Source of the DNA: Isoperla grammatica
Taxonomy: Eukaryota > Arthropoda > Insecta > Plecoptera > Perlodidae
Reading direction: 5' to 3'
Assembly (NCBI GenBank): GCA_945910005.1
Contig: OX246746.1
Span: forward strand, 35,448,638 to 35,512,637
DNA length: 64,000 nt
The position numbers and the translations under genes are program-made. A model generated the notes under the pieces. The model had not been told where the DNA came from and searched no databases. It saw only the letters and a list, made by a program, of their open reading frames with translations. Shown here piece by piece: positions 36,087 to 48,480 of this stretch (position 1 is its first letter; each line of letters begins with the position of its first letter).

Positions 36087-36740
36087 TTTCTAGCCATAAA
36101 TTTTAAATGAGTTTGGAGATTGTTCCAAAGAATATCCACTCAATGGCGTTATGAATTACGATGGTTCGTTTCAATGCGGGGGAAAACTGCGAACAAGTGG
36201 GATTAATGCTGCCGCCTAGTCTGGGGTAGCTTGACCTTGACCAGAGGGAGCCTTCACACGGGGTTGATTTATGTGCCAAGGTCACGCGTTGATATTTCGT
36301 CTGGACTTCTCGACGACATTTAGGACACAATGAGAGTGATGGCATGGAGTGTTTGGACGTCTCACATATACAGGACTGGTGTATTTCTCAAGTTCAACAG
36401 GCGGCACGGAATTAATTCCAGCTGCCATTATGACTCGTAACCCCCGATTTGCAGGGTTGACTTTAATTCTTCTAGGAAAATGCTGATTTAAATTTTTTCC
36501 AACGATTTGTTAAAGCGACCCTGTAGCTCGCTTTCCGAGTTGCTGTTTACATTTTCGCGTAGGCCATTATTTATCAACATCAGATATCAGACATGGTATG
36601 GTGGTATTCACTGTATGGTTTAGTGCAAATTCATGTATTAACGAAAGATGCATTAAGCGAACTGTCAGTTCATCCGCATTCATTATGAATACAATACACC
36701 AGTAGGATATGGTTCTATAAAAAATATAGCCTACATAACA
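36087..36740. other. No recognisable feature
   Basis: Mixed sequence. A reverse frame at 36103-36345 contains CPKCRREV, but nothing else supports a zinc-binding protein. Confidence 0.4.
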
Positions 36741-36884
36741 ACAAATTCACTGAGTTATGAACATAGTACAATCAAAAAACGAACATTTTTAAACTTGAAG
36801 AATTAAGGCCAATACAATCCCTCCATCCTGATAGGGATTTTCGCGGTCTTCCACCACACGATGAGCGAATGGTAGGATGACTAC
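36741..36884 (+). mobile_element. 3' fragment of a Dong/R4-like LINE
   Basis: It begins near the end of the coding region (AACATTTTTAAACTTGAAGA matches the C-terminal FLNLEE codons). It continues with CCATCCTGATAGGGATTTTC and GATGAGCGAATGGTAGGATG, which align to the 3' UTR after 20284. The (ATT)n tract follows as its tail. It is a severely 5'-truncated copy of a related but diverged element. Confidence 0.65.
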
Positions 36885-37178
<294 letters not shown>

Positions 37179-37179
37179 G

Positions 37180-37201
37180 CAGTATGCGGACTCGCATACT
37201 G
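37180..37201 (+). other. Terminal hairpin at the CR1-type LINE 5' end
   Basis: CAGTATGCG and CGCATACTG form a perfect 9-bp stem with a 4-base loop at the first non-(ATT)n bases of the element. It may be an RNA structure of the 5' UTR. Confidence 0.6.
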
Positions 37202-37276
37202 GAGCTCGTAGCGGTCGGACGTGTTTATTGTGCGCTCTGTACTAGGCCTGTTTGCGGTGTTATAGTGAGTGATACC

Positions 37277-38221
37277 ATGCCGCGTACTACATGTGGAAAG
37301 TGTACGGACGATCTCTCAAGTGACGGGGACTTTGTGACGTGTGTGGGATGTGATTCTGGGTTTCACTTCGATTGCTCGATTAAAAAATCCACATACAACG
37401 CGAAATCAAAGCAACAGAAAAAGGAGTGGCGTTGCAGTCGTTGCAGGGAGGCAACCAAGCCTGGGAGTCCTGCATCGGCGACTTCGGATTCAGCTGCCAG
37501 GTTTGATTTTGGAAGCAGTTCTCAAGGTCTGTTGATTCAAAAAACTCTAAATGATATACTTCAAAAGCTTGATGTAGTAGTGTCGGATATACAGTCAATG
37601 AAAAAAGAAATTGCGGAGTCTAAAGAGAAGTATGATGCTATTTTGAAATTATGTAAACAACATGATGAAGATGTTAGCTTCTTGACAACAAAAATAAAAT
37701 AAAAATCAAAACTCATTGATGACCTCAACCTTAAAGTTAATAAATTAGATCAGTACGGGAGGAACAACAATTTTGAATTGAGTAACGTTGAGGAATCAGA
37801 CAACGAAGATATAGAAAAAGTTTTTCTGAAAGTTGCAAGGGAACTTAAAATCGAGCTGTCGTCGGGGGAGATTGAGGCTGCCCATCGTTTGCCATCACGT
37901 AATAAAAACTATCCAAGGAAGATAATTGTACAATTAGCATCACGTAAGAAGAGGGATGAGTTCATAGAGGGGCGTCGCCAGGTCGTAACAAACCAACAAA
38001 TATTCGGTAGCAGTTGCCGTTCAGAGCGATACATCCGCATCACTGAGAATCTCGCACCTTACTACAGGAATTTACTCTGGGAGTCAAGACAACAAGCAAG
38101 AGACGCGGGTTTTAAATTCGTGTGGTGGAGTCGTGGAAAGGTCCTAGTTAGGAAAGACGAAGACACGCGGCAAGTTATTGTTATCAATACGTTAGAAGAC
38201 ATAAATAAGCTTTTCGAATAA
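37277..38221 (+). pseudogene. ORF1 of the CR1-type LINE: PHD finger, coiled coil, nucleic-acid-binding domain
   Basis: The start ATG (37277) opens MPRTTCGKCTDDL. A PHD-type C4HC3 zinc finger follows in the first 55 residues (CGKC, CVGC, HFDC, CSRC). Then comes a helical, coiled-coil-like stretch around LQKLDVVVSDIQSMKKEI. An in-frame TAA at 37700-37702 interrupts it. The same frame continues through LDQYGRNNNFEL and HRLPSRNKNYPRKIIVQ, typical of LINE ORF1 RNA-binding regions, to the stop at 38221. The protein would bind LINE RNA. ORF2 begins 25 bases downstream. Confidence 0.82.
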
Positions 38222-38245
38222 CGTGTGTGATCTGCTTATTCATAC

Positions 38246-41203
38246 ATGGACTTGACTGGTATTGACCTCCCTATTGACTGCATTGAAATAAATAATCTAG
38301 ACAATTGGTCACCTTTGAATGATGGACTGAATGCTATTTATATTAATATAAGGTCTGTGTACAAACATTGGGATGAACTCCAAGTGGTCTTGCATGGATG
38401 TAAATACGATGTGTTGTTATTGACAGAAACTGGTCTGCAAGACGACAATAATAACGGCTATCAGATAACAGGCTATGATGTAATTTGTCATTCAAGATTA
38501 GGTCGAAGAGGTGGTGGGTTGCTCTTATTTATCAAATCGGGGTTTGTTGTTAAAAATATTTGTACAGATTTTAAGTCATTTGAAGGAATTTCATGTAGCG
38601 TGTTTGTTGATGATGAATTATCTTCTGAGTTGCTTTGTATTTATAGACCCCCCGATAATAACACGAAAAATGATTTAATTTTAGAATTAGAAGCGTATTA
38701 CGAAAGAATTAATCAAATAGACAATTGTTTGATATTATGAGACATTAACATAGATGTTCTTGATACCTCTAATAAGTATGTACAACTATACGAAAATCTG
38801 ATGTCGGCACGTGGGTTTTTGAATGTGTGAACTTGCCCACAAGAGAGGAGTATAGTTTAGGTAAGCTAACGAGTACTTGTATAGATCATTCCTATGTACG
38901 CTCAAACTCATATGTAAACATCAAGTCTGCTGTATTTACTACTAAGATTTCAGATCACTATATGATTTTAGTGTCGGTAGGGTTTAAGATCAGAAATGAG
39001 GTAGACATAAAGGAAACTCGAATGTGTATAAATGAAAGGGTTCTTTTAACTAACTTAAAGGCTGTTAACTGGACTCGACTACTAATGATTAACGAAAGTT
39101 CAGCTCTTTACGACAAACTGTGCAGGGAGTTCGACTGTTGCTACAATAATTCACGTTATATAAGTCAATCAGGAAATAATAAAAAGAGGGTGCAAAGGCA
39201 ATGGATTACAAACGATTTAATAAATTTAACAAAACAGAGGGATAAATTGTTTCGCCGGTGGAAAGACTGTGGGAGTTTGAACCCATTAAAGAATGTATAT
39301 AGGAAGCAATACACGGATTTCAGGAACTACGTAAATAGACGGTTGGTAATTGCAAAACAAACATATTTCCGTCAATGCTTAAATAATAGCAACGGTATTA
39401 AAGAGGTGTGGCAAACTATTAATCGTATCACAGGTCGTAAAGTAAAAGATTCAGTTGACGCGGTTGTCAACAAGTATCTAGGGAAAATGCATACCCATGA
39501 GGTCATTGCTAATAGTTTTGCTGACAGCTTTTCAAGTGATGTGGATAGTATTCGTCATACGTGCGACTTGAGCTGCGCACAACAAGTTATGACAGATACT
39601 GCCACACAGTCCATGTGGTTGCCCCCGGTAAGTGTACAGAAAGTAAATAAAATAATTTCGGATATAAACGTAAATAAGCAGCCTGGCTACGACGGCATAA
39701 GAGCTATTGATATCAAGAATATGAGAATAGAATTGAGTCCTGTTATTGCGCATTTAATAAATCTATCAATAAGAGATGGTTGTGTACCGGAAAAGATGAA
39801 AGTATCAGTTGTGAGACCGGTATATAAAAAGGGTGACCACATGAATTTTTCAAATTATCGTCCTATTGCATTGCTGTCTGTTGTAGAGAAGATAATGGAG
39901 CGTTACATATCTGATTGTCTGACCAACTATTTAAGAAATTTTAACATTATCAGTGAGCATCAACATGGGTTTCAAAAGGGAAAAAGCACTCAGGAGCTTC
40001 TATTGCAGTTTTAAGATTTGATAAATACTAGTCTAGATAATAATCTTCATGTTATTGCAACGTTTGTTGACTTCTCAAAAGCGTTTGATACGCTAAATCA
40101 TAATAAGCTGTTAGATTGTTTAGAGCACATAGGCGTACGTGGTAAAGTTCTAGACTGGTTTCGAAGCTATTTAAAAGATCGAATATATTTGGTTAAAATA
40201 GGTGACACGTATAGTAAATCAGGTAAAGTTATGTCAGGCGTACCACAAGGGTCAATTCTTGGCCCTCAGTTCTATATTATCTATGTTAACGTTATTCATA
40301 AATATATAATTAATTGTCTATTTTACTTATACGCTGATGACTTCGTACTATTGGCTATACATAAAGAGTTGCGCGTTGCAATAGAAAATATGAATGTGGA
40401 TTTTAGAAATTTACAATGTTAGACTCATGATAAGGAATTAGTAATCAATGTTTTAAAAACTAAATCTGTTCATATGTGCACTCCATTAAATTCTGACAGA
40501 AATACGGCAATAAAACTAATTTTCCATGACACTGATTGTATACATAAACGAGACGCAAATCTAGTTTGTGGGTGTACGCTAACGCAGCAAATAGAATCTG
40601 TGGTATTTGGGAGCGGTTATTGATAAAGATTTTTCATGGAAGCCGCATATCGATTACATTTCTTCAAAACTTCGTTCTTGTGCATATCAGTTATATAAAT
40701 TAAAACCAGTCGTATCTGATAATCTTTTAAGATTAGTTTACATTGCATTAGCTGTATCGGTAATCTCTTACGCTTTGCTCTCATGGGGTAATGCATCTGC
40801 GTACCACATTGATGTGTTAGTTAGGTTGCAAAATTCAATTATAAAAATAGTTTGCCCTAAGCATATTATATTAAATCATACAAGTGAAATGCATGAAATT
40901 TATAGACATTGTTATTTATTGCCTCTAAAAAAGCTATTTAATCATCGTATGGTGCTAAAATATTATTTTGAGAGTATATATAAATTGGTACGCGTTCATT
41001 CACAAGCCACAAGATCTTTAAGTCAAGGTATGTTAGAGGTTCCAATCACAAGAAACAAACATGGGGAACGTTGCCTTAAATATTTGGTACCAAAATTGTT
41101 TAATTCTCTGCCCAATCACGTCAAGTCATTAGAAAAGATATCCTTGGTAAAGACAACATTAAAATCACACTACCTTGAAAATATTTCATTATGTCTATCT
41201 TAG
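38246..41203 (+). pseudogene. ORF2 of the CR1-type LINE: APE endonuclease and reverse transcriptase
   Basis: The N-terminal APE-like endonuclease has NIRSVYKHWDEL, LLLTETGL, RRGGGLLLFIKSG, IYRPPDNN, DINIDVL, STCIDHSYV and the ISDHY motif, so its catalytic set is visible. RT motifs are KQPGYDGI, VVRPVYKKGDHMNFSNYRPI, HGFQKGKSTQELL, FVDFSKAFDTLNHNKLLDCL, GVPQGSILGPQ and YADD (40330-40341). The thumb and C-terminal region end at 41203. Lesions are stops at 38738-38740, 40012-40014 and 40420-40422 and frameshifts near 38825 and 40600. The intact protein would nick DNA and copy its own RNA. Confidence 0.85.
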
Positions 41204-41384
41204 TATCTTAGTCGGTTTCCGGCTCGTTCTAAATCTTGATGTATTTATTGTCTTATATCGTTTCCATAATTTTTGCTAGATTAACTATTCTATAGTTACT
41301 TTATGTTGTATTTTGTCTAGGAATAAGTTGGTAATTACAACGCTTATACTAACTTGCCTTGTTTGTCTGGACGGAATCTTTGAA

Positions 41385-42725
41385 TCGATATTCCACCTAC
41401 TTCTAGGTGTCCGATCAAGCTGAATTTTTTTACACAGACGTATTCTTGATTACAATACATGAATCAACTGTCATATTTACTAAATTGTCAATTAATTCAT
41501 CATAATTAATTAATTAATGTTTTACATGGAAATCGATGAATCTTTGAATCGATATTTCACCTATTTCTAAATGTCCGATCACGCTGAAATTTTGTACACA
41601 GACGTATTTCTAATGACAATACATGAATCAACTGTCATATTTACTAAATTGTCAATTAATTCATCATAATTAATTAATTCATGTTTTATATGGAAATCGA
41701 TGTTTAACCCACTTTCCAACGTCAAATCGAATTGGAAGTTTTCACACAGACGCATTTCTAATGACAACACACGAATCAATTGTCATATTTACTAAATCGT
41801 CAATTAATTCATCATAATTAATTAATTAATGTTTTATATGGAAATCGATGTACAACCCACTTTCCAACGTCAAATCGAGTTAAAGTTTTTACACAGACGT
41901 GTTCTTAATGACAATACACGAATCAATTGTCATATTAACTAAATAATGTACTAATTCATCATAATTAATTAATTGATGTTTTATATGGGAATCGATGTTT
42001 AACCCACTTCCCAACGTCAAATCGAGTTAAAAGGTTTCACACAGACGTGTTCTTAATGACAATACACGAATCAATTGTCATATTAACTAAATAATCAATT
42101 AATTCATAGTAATTAATTAATTAATTTATGTTTTATATGGAAATCGATATTTCACCCACTTTCCAACGTTAAATTGAGCTGAACGTTTTCACACAGACGT
42201 ATTTTTAATGACAATACACGAATCAATTGTCATATTTACTAAATATTCAATTAATTCATCATAATTAATTTATGTTTTATATGGGAATCGATGTTTAACC
42301 CACTTCCGAACGTCGAATTGAGCTGTTAGTTTTCACACAGACGTATTATTAATGACAATACATGAATCAATTGTCATATTTACTAAATAATCAATTAAGC
42401 CATCATAATTAATTAATTGATGTTTTATATGGGGATCGATAAAACACTCACTTTCGAACGTCGAATTGAGCTGAAAGTTTGTACACAGACGTATTCTTAA
42501 TGACAATACATAATCAATTGTCATATTTACTAAATAATCAATTAAGCCATCATAATTAATTAATTGATGTTTTATATGGGGATCGATAAAACGCTCACTT
42601 TCGAACGTCGAATTGAGCTTAAAGTTTGTACACAGACGTATTTTTAATGACAATACATGAATCAATTGTCATATTTATTAAATAATCAATTAAACCATCA
42701 TAATTAATTAATCAATCGATATTCG
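41385..42725. repeat. Satellite of about 148-bp units, nine copies
   Basis: AT-rich tandem units are anchored by GACAATACACGAATCAATTG at about 41461, 41625, 41773, 41920, 42068, 42220, 42364, 42511 and 42659. Most spacings are 144-152 bp. Each unit has an AATTAATTAATT stretch and an ATATGGAAATCGATG box. The first interval (164 bp) is the most diverged. The unit is close to nucleosomal DNA length. Confidence 0.9.
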
Positions 42726-42771
42726 ATATGTATTCGATTGCAAGATTCTTTAAGACTAAAAAGTATAAAAT

Positions 42772-43068
42772 AATATTACATGAAAAAAATATATTTTTTT
42801 AAAAACAACGCTTATATTTAAATGCACTAAAAAGTAAAAAATAAATTAACGCCCAACAAATTTTTGCCTCACTCGGAAAATAAAAGCGTTGGGCGCTTTC
42901 CCTGCATAAACAGCAGAATACTGCAATCTATGTCAATACCGAAAGCGCCCAACTCTTTTATTTTCCGAGTGAGGCAAAAATTTGATGGGCGAAAATTTAT
43001 TTTTTACTTTTTAGTGCATTTAAATATAAGCGTTGTTTTAAAAAAATATATTTTTTTCATGTAATATT
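42772..43068. mobile_element. Hairpin element with arms of about 129 bp
   Basis: The left arm 42772-42900 and right arm 42941-43068 are almost perfect inverted complements around a 40-base loop. They share CTCACTCGGAAAATAAAAG with its complement, ACTAAAAAGTAAAAAATAAA with its complement, and tips AATATTACATG and CATGTAATATT. Inside the left arm GCCCAAC and GTTGGGC can form a nested hairpin. There is no coding content. Confidence 0.85.
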
Positions 43069-43217
43069 TTTTAATTTATATTGTGCCTTCCGCTAAAACA
43101 TACTTCTTGTATAATATAGACCCACTGATAAGCTTTGTTTGGCTTAGTGGGGCACATGTATGCTATTTTTTGTTGTATGTTGGTTCACTTGAAAATAATA
43201 ATAATAAAAAAAAAAAA

Positions 43218-43218
<1 letters not shown>

Positions 43219-43292
<74 letters not shown>

Positions 43293-43301
43293 CATTTTTA
43301 C

Positions 43302-43344
<43 letters not shown>

Positions 43345-43377
43345 ATTATTATTATTATTATTATTATTATTATTTTT

Positions 43378-43444
<67 letters not shown>
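43219..43444. repeat. (ATT)n tract
   Basis: About 75 ATT units with single interruptions (ATCATTTTTACT, TATAATT, TTTTTAGT). Frames of repeated I, Y or N through it are by-products. Confidence 0.96.
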
Positions 43445-43445
<1 letters not shown>

Positions 43446-43580
43446 TTTTATAGGTTTTATAGGGACGCAGATGATATTGAAATTGCATAACAGGTTTATT
43501 ATGATTTTGTGATGCAAGAGTTTATTGCAGTGTTTTTTTTTTCTAAATATGTTTGCAGATATATATATATAATTATCTGT

Positions 43581-43755
43581 TAAAACCACACACACAATTA
43601 TAAAACGAAACCGAAGTCATTTACTTTTTAAAAACCGGTGAATTTTCGGAGTAATCCGTTCCTACTCCTTCCTCAGACCGAGGCCAACTGCCCAACTGCG
43701 GTTTTTAAAAAGTAAATTACCTTGGTTTCGTTTTATAATTGTGTGTGTGGTTTTA
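43581..43755. mobile_element. Second hairpin element, arms of about 57 bp
   Basis: TAAAACCACACACACAATTA at 43581 pairs with TAATTGTGTGTGTGGTTTTA ending at 43755. The pairing continues through AACGAAACC and GGTTTCGTT to CTTTTTAAAAACCG and CGGTTTTTAAAAAG. The 61-base loop has CCTCAGACCGAGGC. It resembles a short MITE or fold-back element but has no sequence shared with the hairpin at 42772. Confidence 0.8.
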
Positions 43756-43941
43756 ACATTATTCCGGGTCAATAAGTTTCTGCGTGTGATACATATAATT
43801 ATCTGTATGTAATCGAGGCTGACAGTATTAAGAAGTTCAAAACCACTGATAAGCATTATAGGCTTGCGGTTGCTTTTTGTTCTGTACGTGTATTGTATAT
43901 TAATAAGTAATATATTAATAAAAGAAAAAAGAAAAAAAAAT

Positions 43942-43977
43942 ACATTATTCTTATCATTATTATTATTATTATTATTA

Positions 43978-44035
<58 letters not shown>

Positions 44036-44046
44036 CATTATTATTA

Positions 44047-44092
<46 letters not shown>

Positions 44093-44114
44093 CATCATCA
44101 TTATAATAATAATA

Positions 44115-44185
<71 letters not shown>

Positions 44186-44228
44186 TACTATTGTCATTAT
44201 GGTTTTTAGTATTATTATTATTTTATTG
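43942..44228. repeat. (ATT)n tail of the minus-strand Dong/R4-like LINE
   Basis: About 90 ATT units with some ATC and TAA interruptions lie immediately 3' (in element orientation) of the LINE 3' UTR. The other end of the element is bounded by the same repeat at 48326-48480. Confidence 0.93.
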
Positions 44229-44482
44229 TTGCAATACATACAAACTCGGTCAAAACCAGCATAAACATGTTGTACAGACACAAATGTTAATTATTTCCAT
44301 GTGTTTACCTTATTAAAATCTACTTAGAACTACTTAATACATCATTGTCCACATTATTTTTTCCAAACCGAACTGTGGATGCTATGTACGGTCGTGGCCG
44401 ATTTGTACTCATCCCAGCATTCGCTCTTCGTACGGTGGAAACCACGAAAACCACCATCAGGATGGAGAACTTCTTGAAGTCT

Positions 44483-47089
44483 TCATTCTTCTAAGTTCAA
44501 AAATTTTCGCACTATCCTAAACGTGTTCAAAATTATTGCTTTTTGCATCTCGATGTATATGTTCGGTTGGAGACCAATTAGTTTAATACTGTCTATGTTC
44601 GGTTGGAGACCAATAAGTTTAATACTGTCATGGAGTTTACGTGGAACAATACCATTTGCTGATATAATTAACGGTAAAATAGTTACATTATTCTGCTTCC
44701 ACAACCTTTTTATTTCAATAGATAATTCCTTATATCTGTTTATCTTTTCCCACCAAGTTGTCTCTACATTGTGGCATAAAGGGACGGCAACATCAATTAA
44801 AATCGTTTCTTGTTTCTTCTTGTCAATAAATATAATATCCGATCTATTGTGATGTATGGTTTGGTCTGTTATAACTGCCTGGTCGTAATATAATTTGTAG
44901 TCTTTACTATCTAATACCTTTTCAGGCTTGTATTTGTAATACGCAGTGGTTGTGTTTAATAGTTTATACTTTAGGGCTAAGGCTAATTTTTGATGTATAA
45001 TGTTTGCAACTTGGTTATGCCTATGAAGATAATCTGTTTGACAAAGCATTTTGCACCCAGATACGATATGTTCAATCGTTTCGCCGTTCATATTACATTT
45101 TCTACATTTTTTATCATCCATTGTGACGTCTTTCATTATGTACTTTTTTTAATTGTTAGTCTTGATTACTTTATCTTGAATAGCGATCATAAATCCCTCT
45201 GTTTCGCTGAAAATGTCCCCGGACGTTAACCATTTGTTCGATGCTACCCTATCGACGTTATCTTTAAGAAGTTCTTTATAATGTCTGCTATGTTACGTCT
45301 TTTCTGATATTCTAACCTCCTTTGCTGTGTCAGAATTTAGTTTTTGAAGCAAGTTTAAATTTCCGTCATTTAAATTGAGGGGAGAAAGCGACTTGTCTGC
45401 CGATACTATAGGTCTATGAAGTTGAGAATGTGGGCATTTTGTATAAAAGTACTTTCTTAGAATTTCAATTTCCTTATAATATAAATTGTTTAAATCAATC
45501 AAGCCTCTTCTCCCTTTTTCTCTTGGTAGAGTCATTCTTTCTTTTGCTGACTTAGGGTGATGACTTCTGTATTTGGTGAATATTGTGCGGGTGAGAATTT
45601 CTAGGGCATGAATTTCTGTCTGTGTCCAATTAATAATTCCAAATGAATATGTAAGTACCGGTATAGCATAAGTGTTAATTGCTTTGATCTTGTTTTTACC
45701 ATTTATTAGTTGTGTTTTTAAAATGGATCCTTTTCGTTTCTTGTATGCAGAAATTAATTTACTTTTCATCATTTTATGATCAATTCGTTTAGCCTGCGCA
45801 AATCCTAGATATTTGTATATGTCTTCTTCGTCCAGTACTCCAATTCGGCTGTCTTCGTCGATTTCAAACTCTTCTAATTTCGTAATCTTTCCTTTGATGA
45901 CATAAAGTGACTTACATTTATGAATTCCAAAATCCATACATATAATATGTCTACTGGATTCTAACGTTGAGTTTAGTAAATTCGTCATGTGTGTCGCATT
46001 TAGAGCATATAGCTTGAGATCGTCCATGTAGAATAGATGTGAAAGTGTGTGGCCAACCGTATTACCGTCCTTTATCTTGAAACCATGTGTAGATTTGTTA
46101 AGTATGTGAGATAATGGATTTAATGAAAGACAAAACCATAACGCACTTAACGAGTCACCTTGAAAAATACCTCGTCGGATGTTAACTGGGTCAGTACTTA
46201 TCTGCTCTTTACCTACGTTTAACTTAAATGTGGTTTTCCAACTCGTCATCGCTGTCCGCAAAAAGTTTACTATCAGTGGGTCTACTTTATAAATTTCCAG
46301 TATCTGTATTAGCCACGAATGTGGTGACGAATCATACGCTCTCTTGCAATCAATATAGCTAACGTGAATGTTTCTCTTCTTGTTGAATGCTTGGTTCATT
46401 ACAACAGAATCAATAATTAATTGTTTCTTACACCCTTGCGACAATTTACGACATCCCGTTTGTTCTTCAGCTAATACATTGTGTTCTTCGCAGTGACTAT
46501 TTATTTTATTTGTTTTGCACGATGTCAAGATTTTGTTTATCGTTGGTAAGCATATAATTGGTCTATACTTACTTGGATTTTTGGTGTCATTATCTTTTGG
46601 TTTAAGAAATGTTATTCCTTCAGTAAAGAAATCTGGAAAATCCTTGTCTCCTTATATATATTCATTAAGACATTTAGCAATCTGGGTGTGCATGTTTGAA
46701 AACTTCTTGTAGGTACCAAAAATTTTGAATGTTATCGTTACCGGGTGCTTTCCAATTATGAGTATTTCGTATCGTTGTTTTATATCGTTTACACTGATGC
46801 CATCAAATGTCATTTCTTCGATATCACTCATTGCCTCAATTTCATCTTGAATCCATGTTGCATTGTGATTGTGCATTAATGGGTTACTCCATATCCCACC
46901 CCAAAACTGCTCAATCTCTGTCTTCGATGGTAAACCATTTCCTACTATTTCTTCTTTATTGTTAATTTTCTGAAAGAATTCTTTTTCTTTTTCTTTAAAC
47001 ATTTCGTTTTGTTCTTTTCTATCACTACACTCTTTATACCTTCGTAATCTTTTGGCTAATGTACTTACTTTTTGTTTTGACTTATCCAA
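44483..47089 (-). pseudogene. RT, zinc-knuckle and endonuclease part of the minus-strand Dong/R4-like LINE
   Basis: From 47089 the minus frame shows RRYKECSDRKEQNEMF and FWGGIWSNPLMHNHNATW and reaches an in-frame TAA near 46652, the same position as in the plus copy. The RT follows with NPSKYRPIICLPTINKI, VSYIDCKRAYDSSPHSWL, RRGIFQGDSLSALWFCLS and YMDD (46019-46030). A private stop occurs at 45293-45295 and a frame change near 45140-45160. Then come CRKCNMNGETIEHIVSGC and the endonuclease core RSDIIFIDKKK and ILIDVAVP; the first residue pair reads RSD where the plus copy has RPD. The end carries a duplicated DSKLIGLQPN-type segment. Confidence 0.83.
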
Positions 47090-47242
47090 ATATTTGTTTG
47101 TAGCCTCGTTCGGTGTTTCATGTATAGTATGGATTGTGAACCTTTCAAATATGTTTTGGCAGTATTGTTATATCTTTTTAGATCTATTACCCATCCTGAA
47201 TTGTTCTAATCTCCCAATATCTCTCCTTAAGTCGTTGATCCG

Positions 47243-48064
47243 TTAGACTAATCTCCGTTCCCATTTTGGAGTATTATTTGTTTTTATTTTCTGAGAATGT
47301 ACCAATTGTATTTTTAATCCTAATTGTCTGACCACTGCTATGGCTCCACAATATATTGCTGCATGCACTGCCTCAAACGACAATTCTTTCTTCGCGTAAT
47401 CTACCAATTTATGTGCGTTCATTACGTGCATTACTATGTCCATTTGCTTAGACTGTTTAGGTTTAGGAATTCTTGGTCTCTTGTTCGGTTCTATAAGTGC
47501 AAATTCTGACAAAACATTTTCAAAAGCTAAATGTAATATGTCCTTTAACTCGTCTATCTCTTGTAAGTTCCCTCTTGTATCCTCTTCTTGTTTAATGTTA
47601 TATATAGGTGGGTGTTGTTGATGTATCTCTTGTGTGTTCTGATCTTCTGGTCCTTCAGGTAGATCTACTTGTTCCATTAATTCTTGTCGTAGATGGTCAT
47701 CGTTTCTTGATGCTTCCATGATGTGCTCCTCGTTCGCCAAATCCTCTTTATTTTCTTGATCCGTTTGTAGCTCTTCCTCTTCTTCATGTCTTATTACGTT
47801 TAATACATTAAATGGTAGCATACCATTACTTACAATTATTCTCCTTTGGTCTGCTACTCTTTGTTCGGTTACATCTACTAACGGGTATTCACGTGTAAAA
47901 GCTCGGTGCAGTTCTTGTCGATATCCAACTAATCTAGTTTCTAATAACGTAATTCTATAATAGTTGCGCATCACACAAATGTTCATGTTTTCTGTCCATT
48001 TGATACGCTGCCTCACTCTTCCAGATTTGGTGGTCTGTTGCGTTAACACATCAGAATCATCCAT
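47243..48064 (-). pseudogene. N-terminal Myb-like DNA-binding part of the Dong/R4-like LINE
   Basis: A 273-residue frame starts MDDSDVLTQQTTKSG. A Myb/SANT-like tryptophan-containing segment (RQRIKWTENMNICVMRNYY) follows, then TEQRVADQRRIIVSN, an acidic glutamate-rich middle with EEEEELQTDQ, and a C-terminal region before the stop at 47243. Two further stops separate it from the RT frame at 47089. N-terminal Myb and zinc-finger modules in R2-group elements contact target DNA, so this part probably recognises the insertion site. The plus copy lacks it. The Myb call rests on residue pattern only. Confidence 0.7.
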
Positions 48065-48325
48065 AATCTGTTGGTTTATGTACTTAATGTCAAATGTTCA
48101 TTCCTGTCAAACTAAGTTCTTTGTCACAGAGAGTTAATATTGTTTTTCAAAGAAATCAAAGCACTTAATATCACACTTTATTTTACACCCACAACTTGGC
48201 CGTGCCCCGTCAGTAAATAACACACGCAATTACAAGGCGCTGAGTTGGAGTTGAATGACAGTTTCAATTTTCACAGATTCCGAAGACGAAATCTTCTTAA
48301 TTCTGGAAACAAATTAAAAGTGCTT

Positions 48326-48359
48326 ATTATTATTATTATTATTATTCTTATTATTACTA

Positions 48360-48442
<83 letters not shown>

Positions 48443-48480
48443 ATTATTATTATTTTTATTGTTATTATTATTATTAGAAT
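48326..48480. repeat. (ATT)n tract on the 5' side of the LINE
   Basis: About 45 ATT units with a few interruptions form the target side of the minus-strand LINE. Confidence 0.93.

Larger units (their letters stand above)
37180..41380 (+). mobile_element. CR1-type LINE, near full length but inactivated
   Basis: A complete non-LTR layout: 5' UTR (37180-37276), ORF1 with a PHD finger, ORF2 with APE endonuclease and RT, and a 3' UTR to about 41380. PHD domains in ORF1 are established for CR1-like LINEs. The element abuts (ATT)n on its 5' side and the 148-bp satellite on its 3' side. ORF1 has one stop; ORF2 has three stops and two frameshifts, so the copy is dead but not ancient. Confidence 0.85.
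44229..48325 (-). mobile_element. Dong/R4-like RLE-type LINE, near full length
   Basis: This contains all sections of the family: N-terminal DNA-binding region, RT, zinc knuckle, restriction-like endonuclease and a 3' UTR ending TATGTATTGCAACAATAAAA, as in the plus-strand copy. (ATT)n flanks both ends in the same strand orientation, as expected for insertion into a TAA/ATT tract. It is about 90% identical in protein to 16429-20550 by eye. Several stops and frameshifts show that it is inactive. The 5' limit at 48325 is inferred from the start of the flanking repeat. Confidence 0.8.

Noticed and set aside
36103..36345. Zinc-binding protein suggested by CPKCRREV
   Set aside because: A single Cys pair in a short frame is not enough.
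43638..43698. SINE head in the loop of the hairpin (GACCGAGGCCAACTGC)
   Set aside because: The similarity to the head at 4041 is short and the B box is missing.
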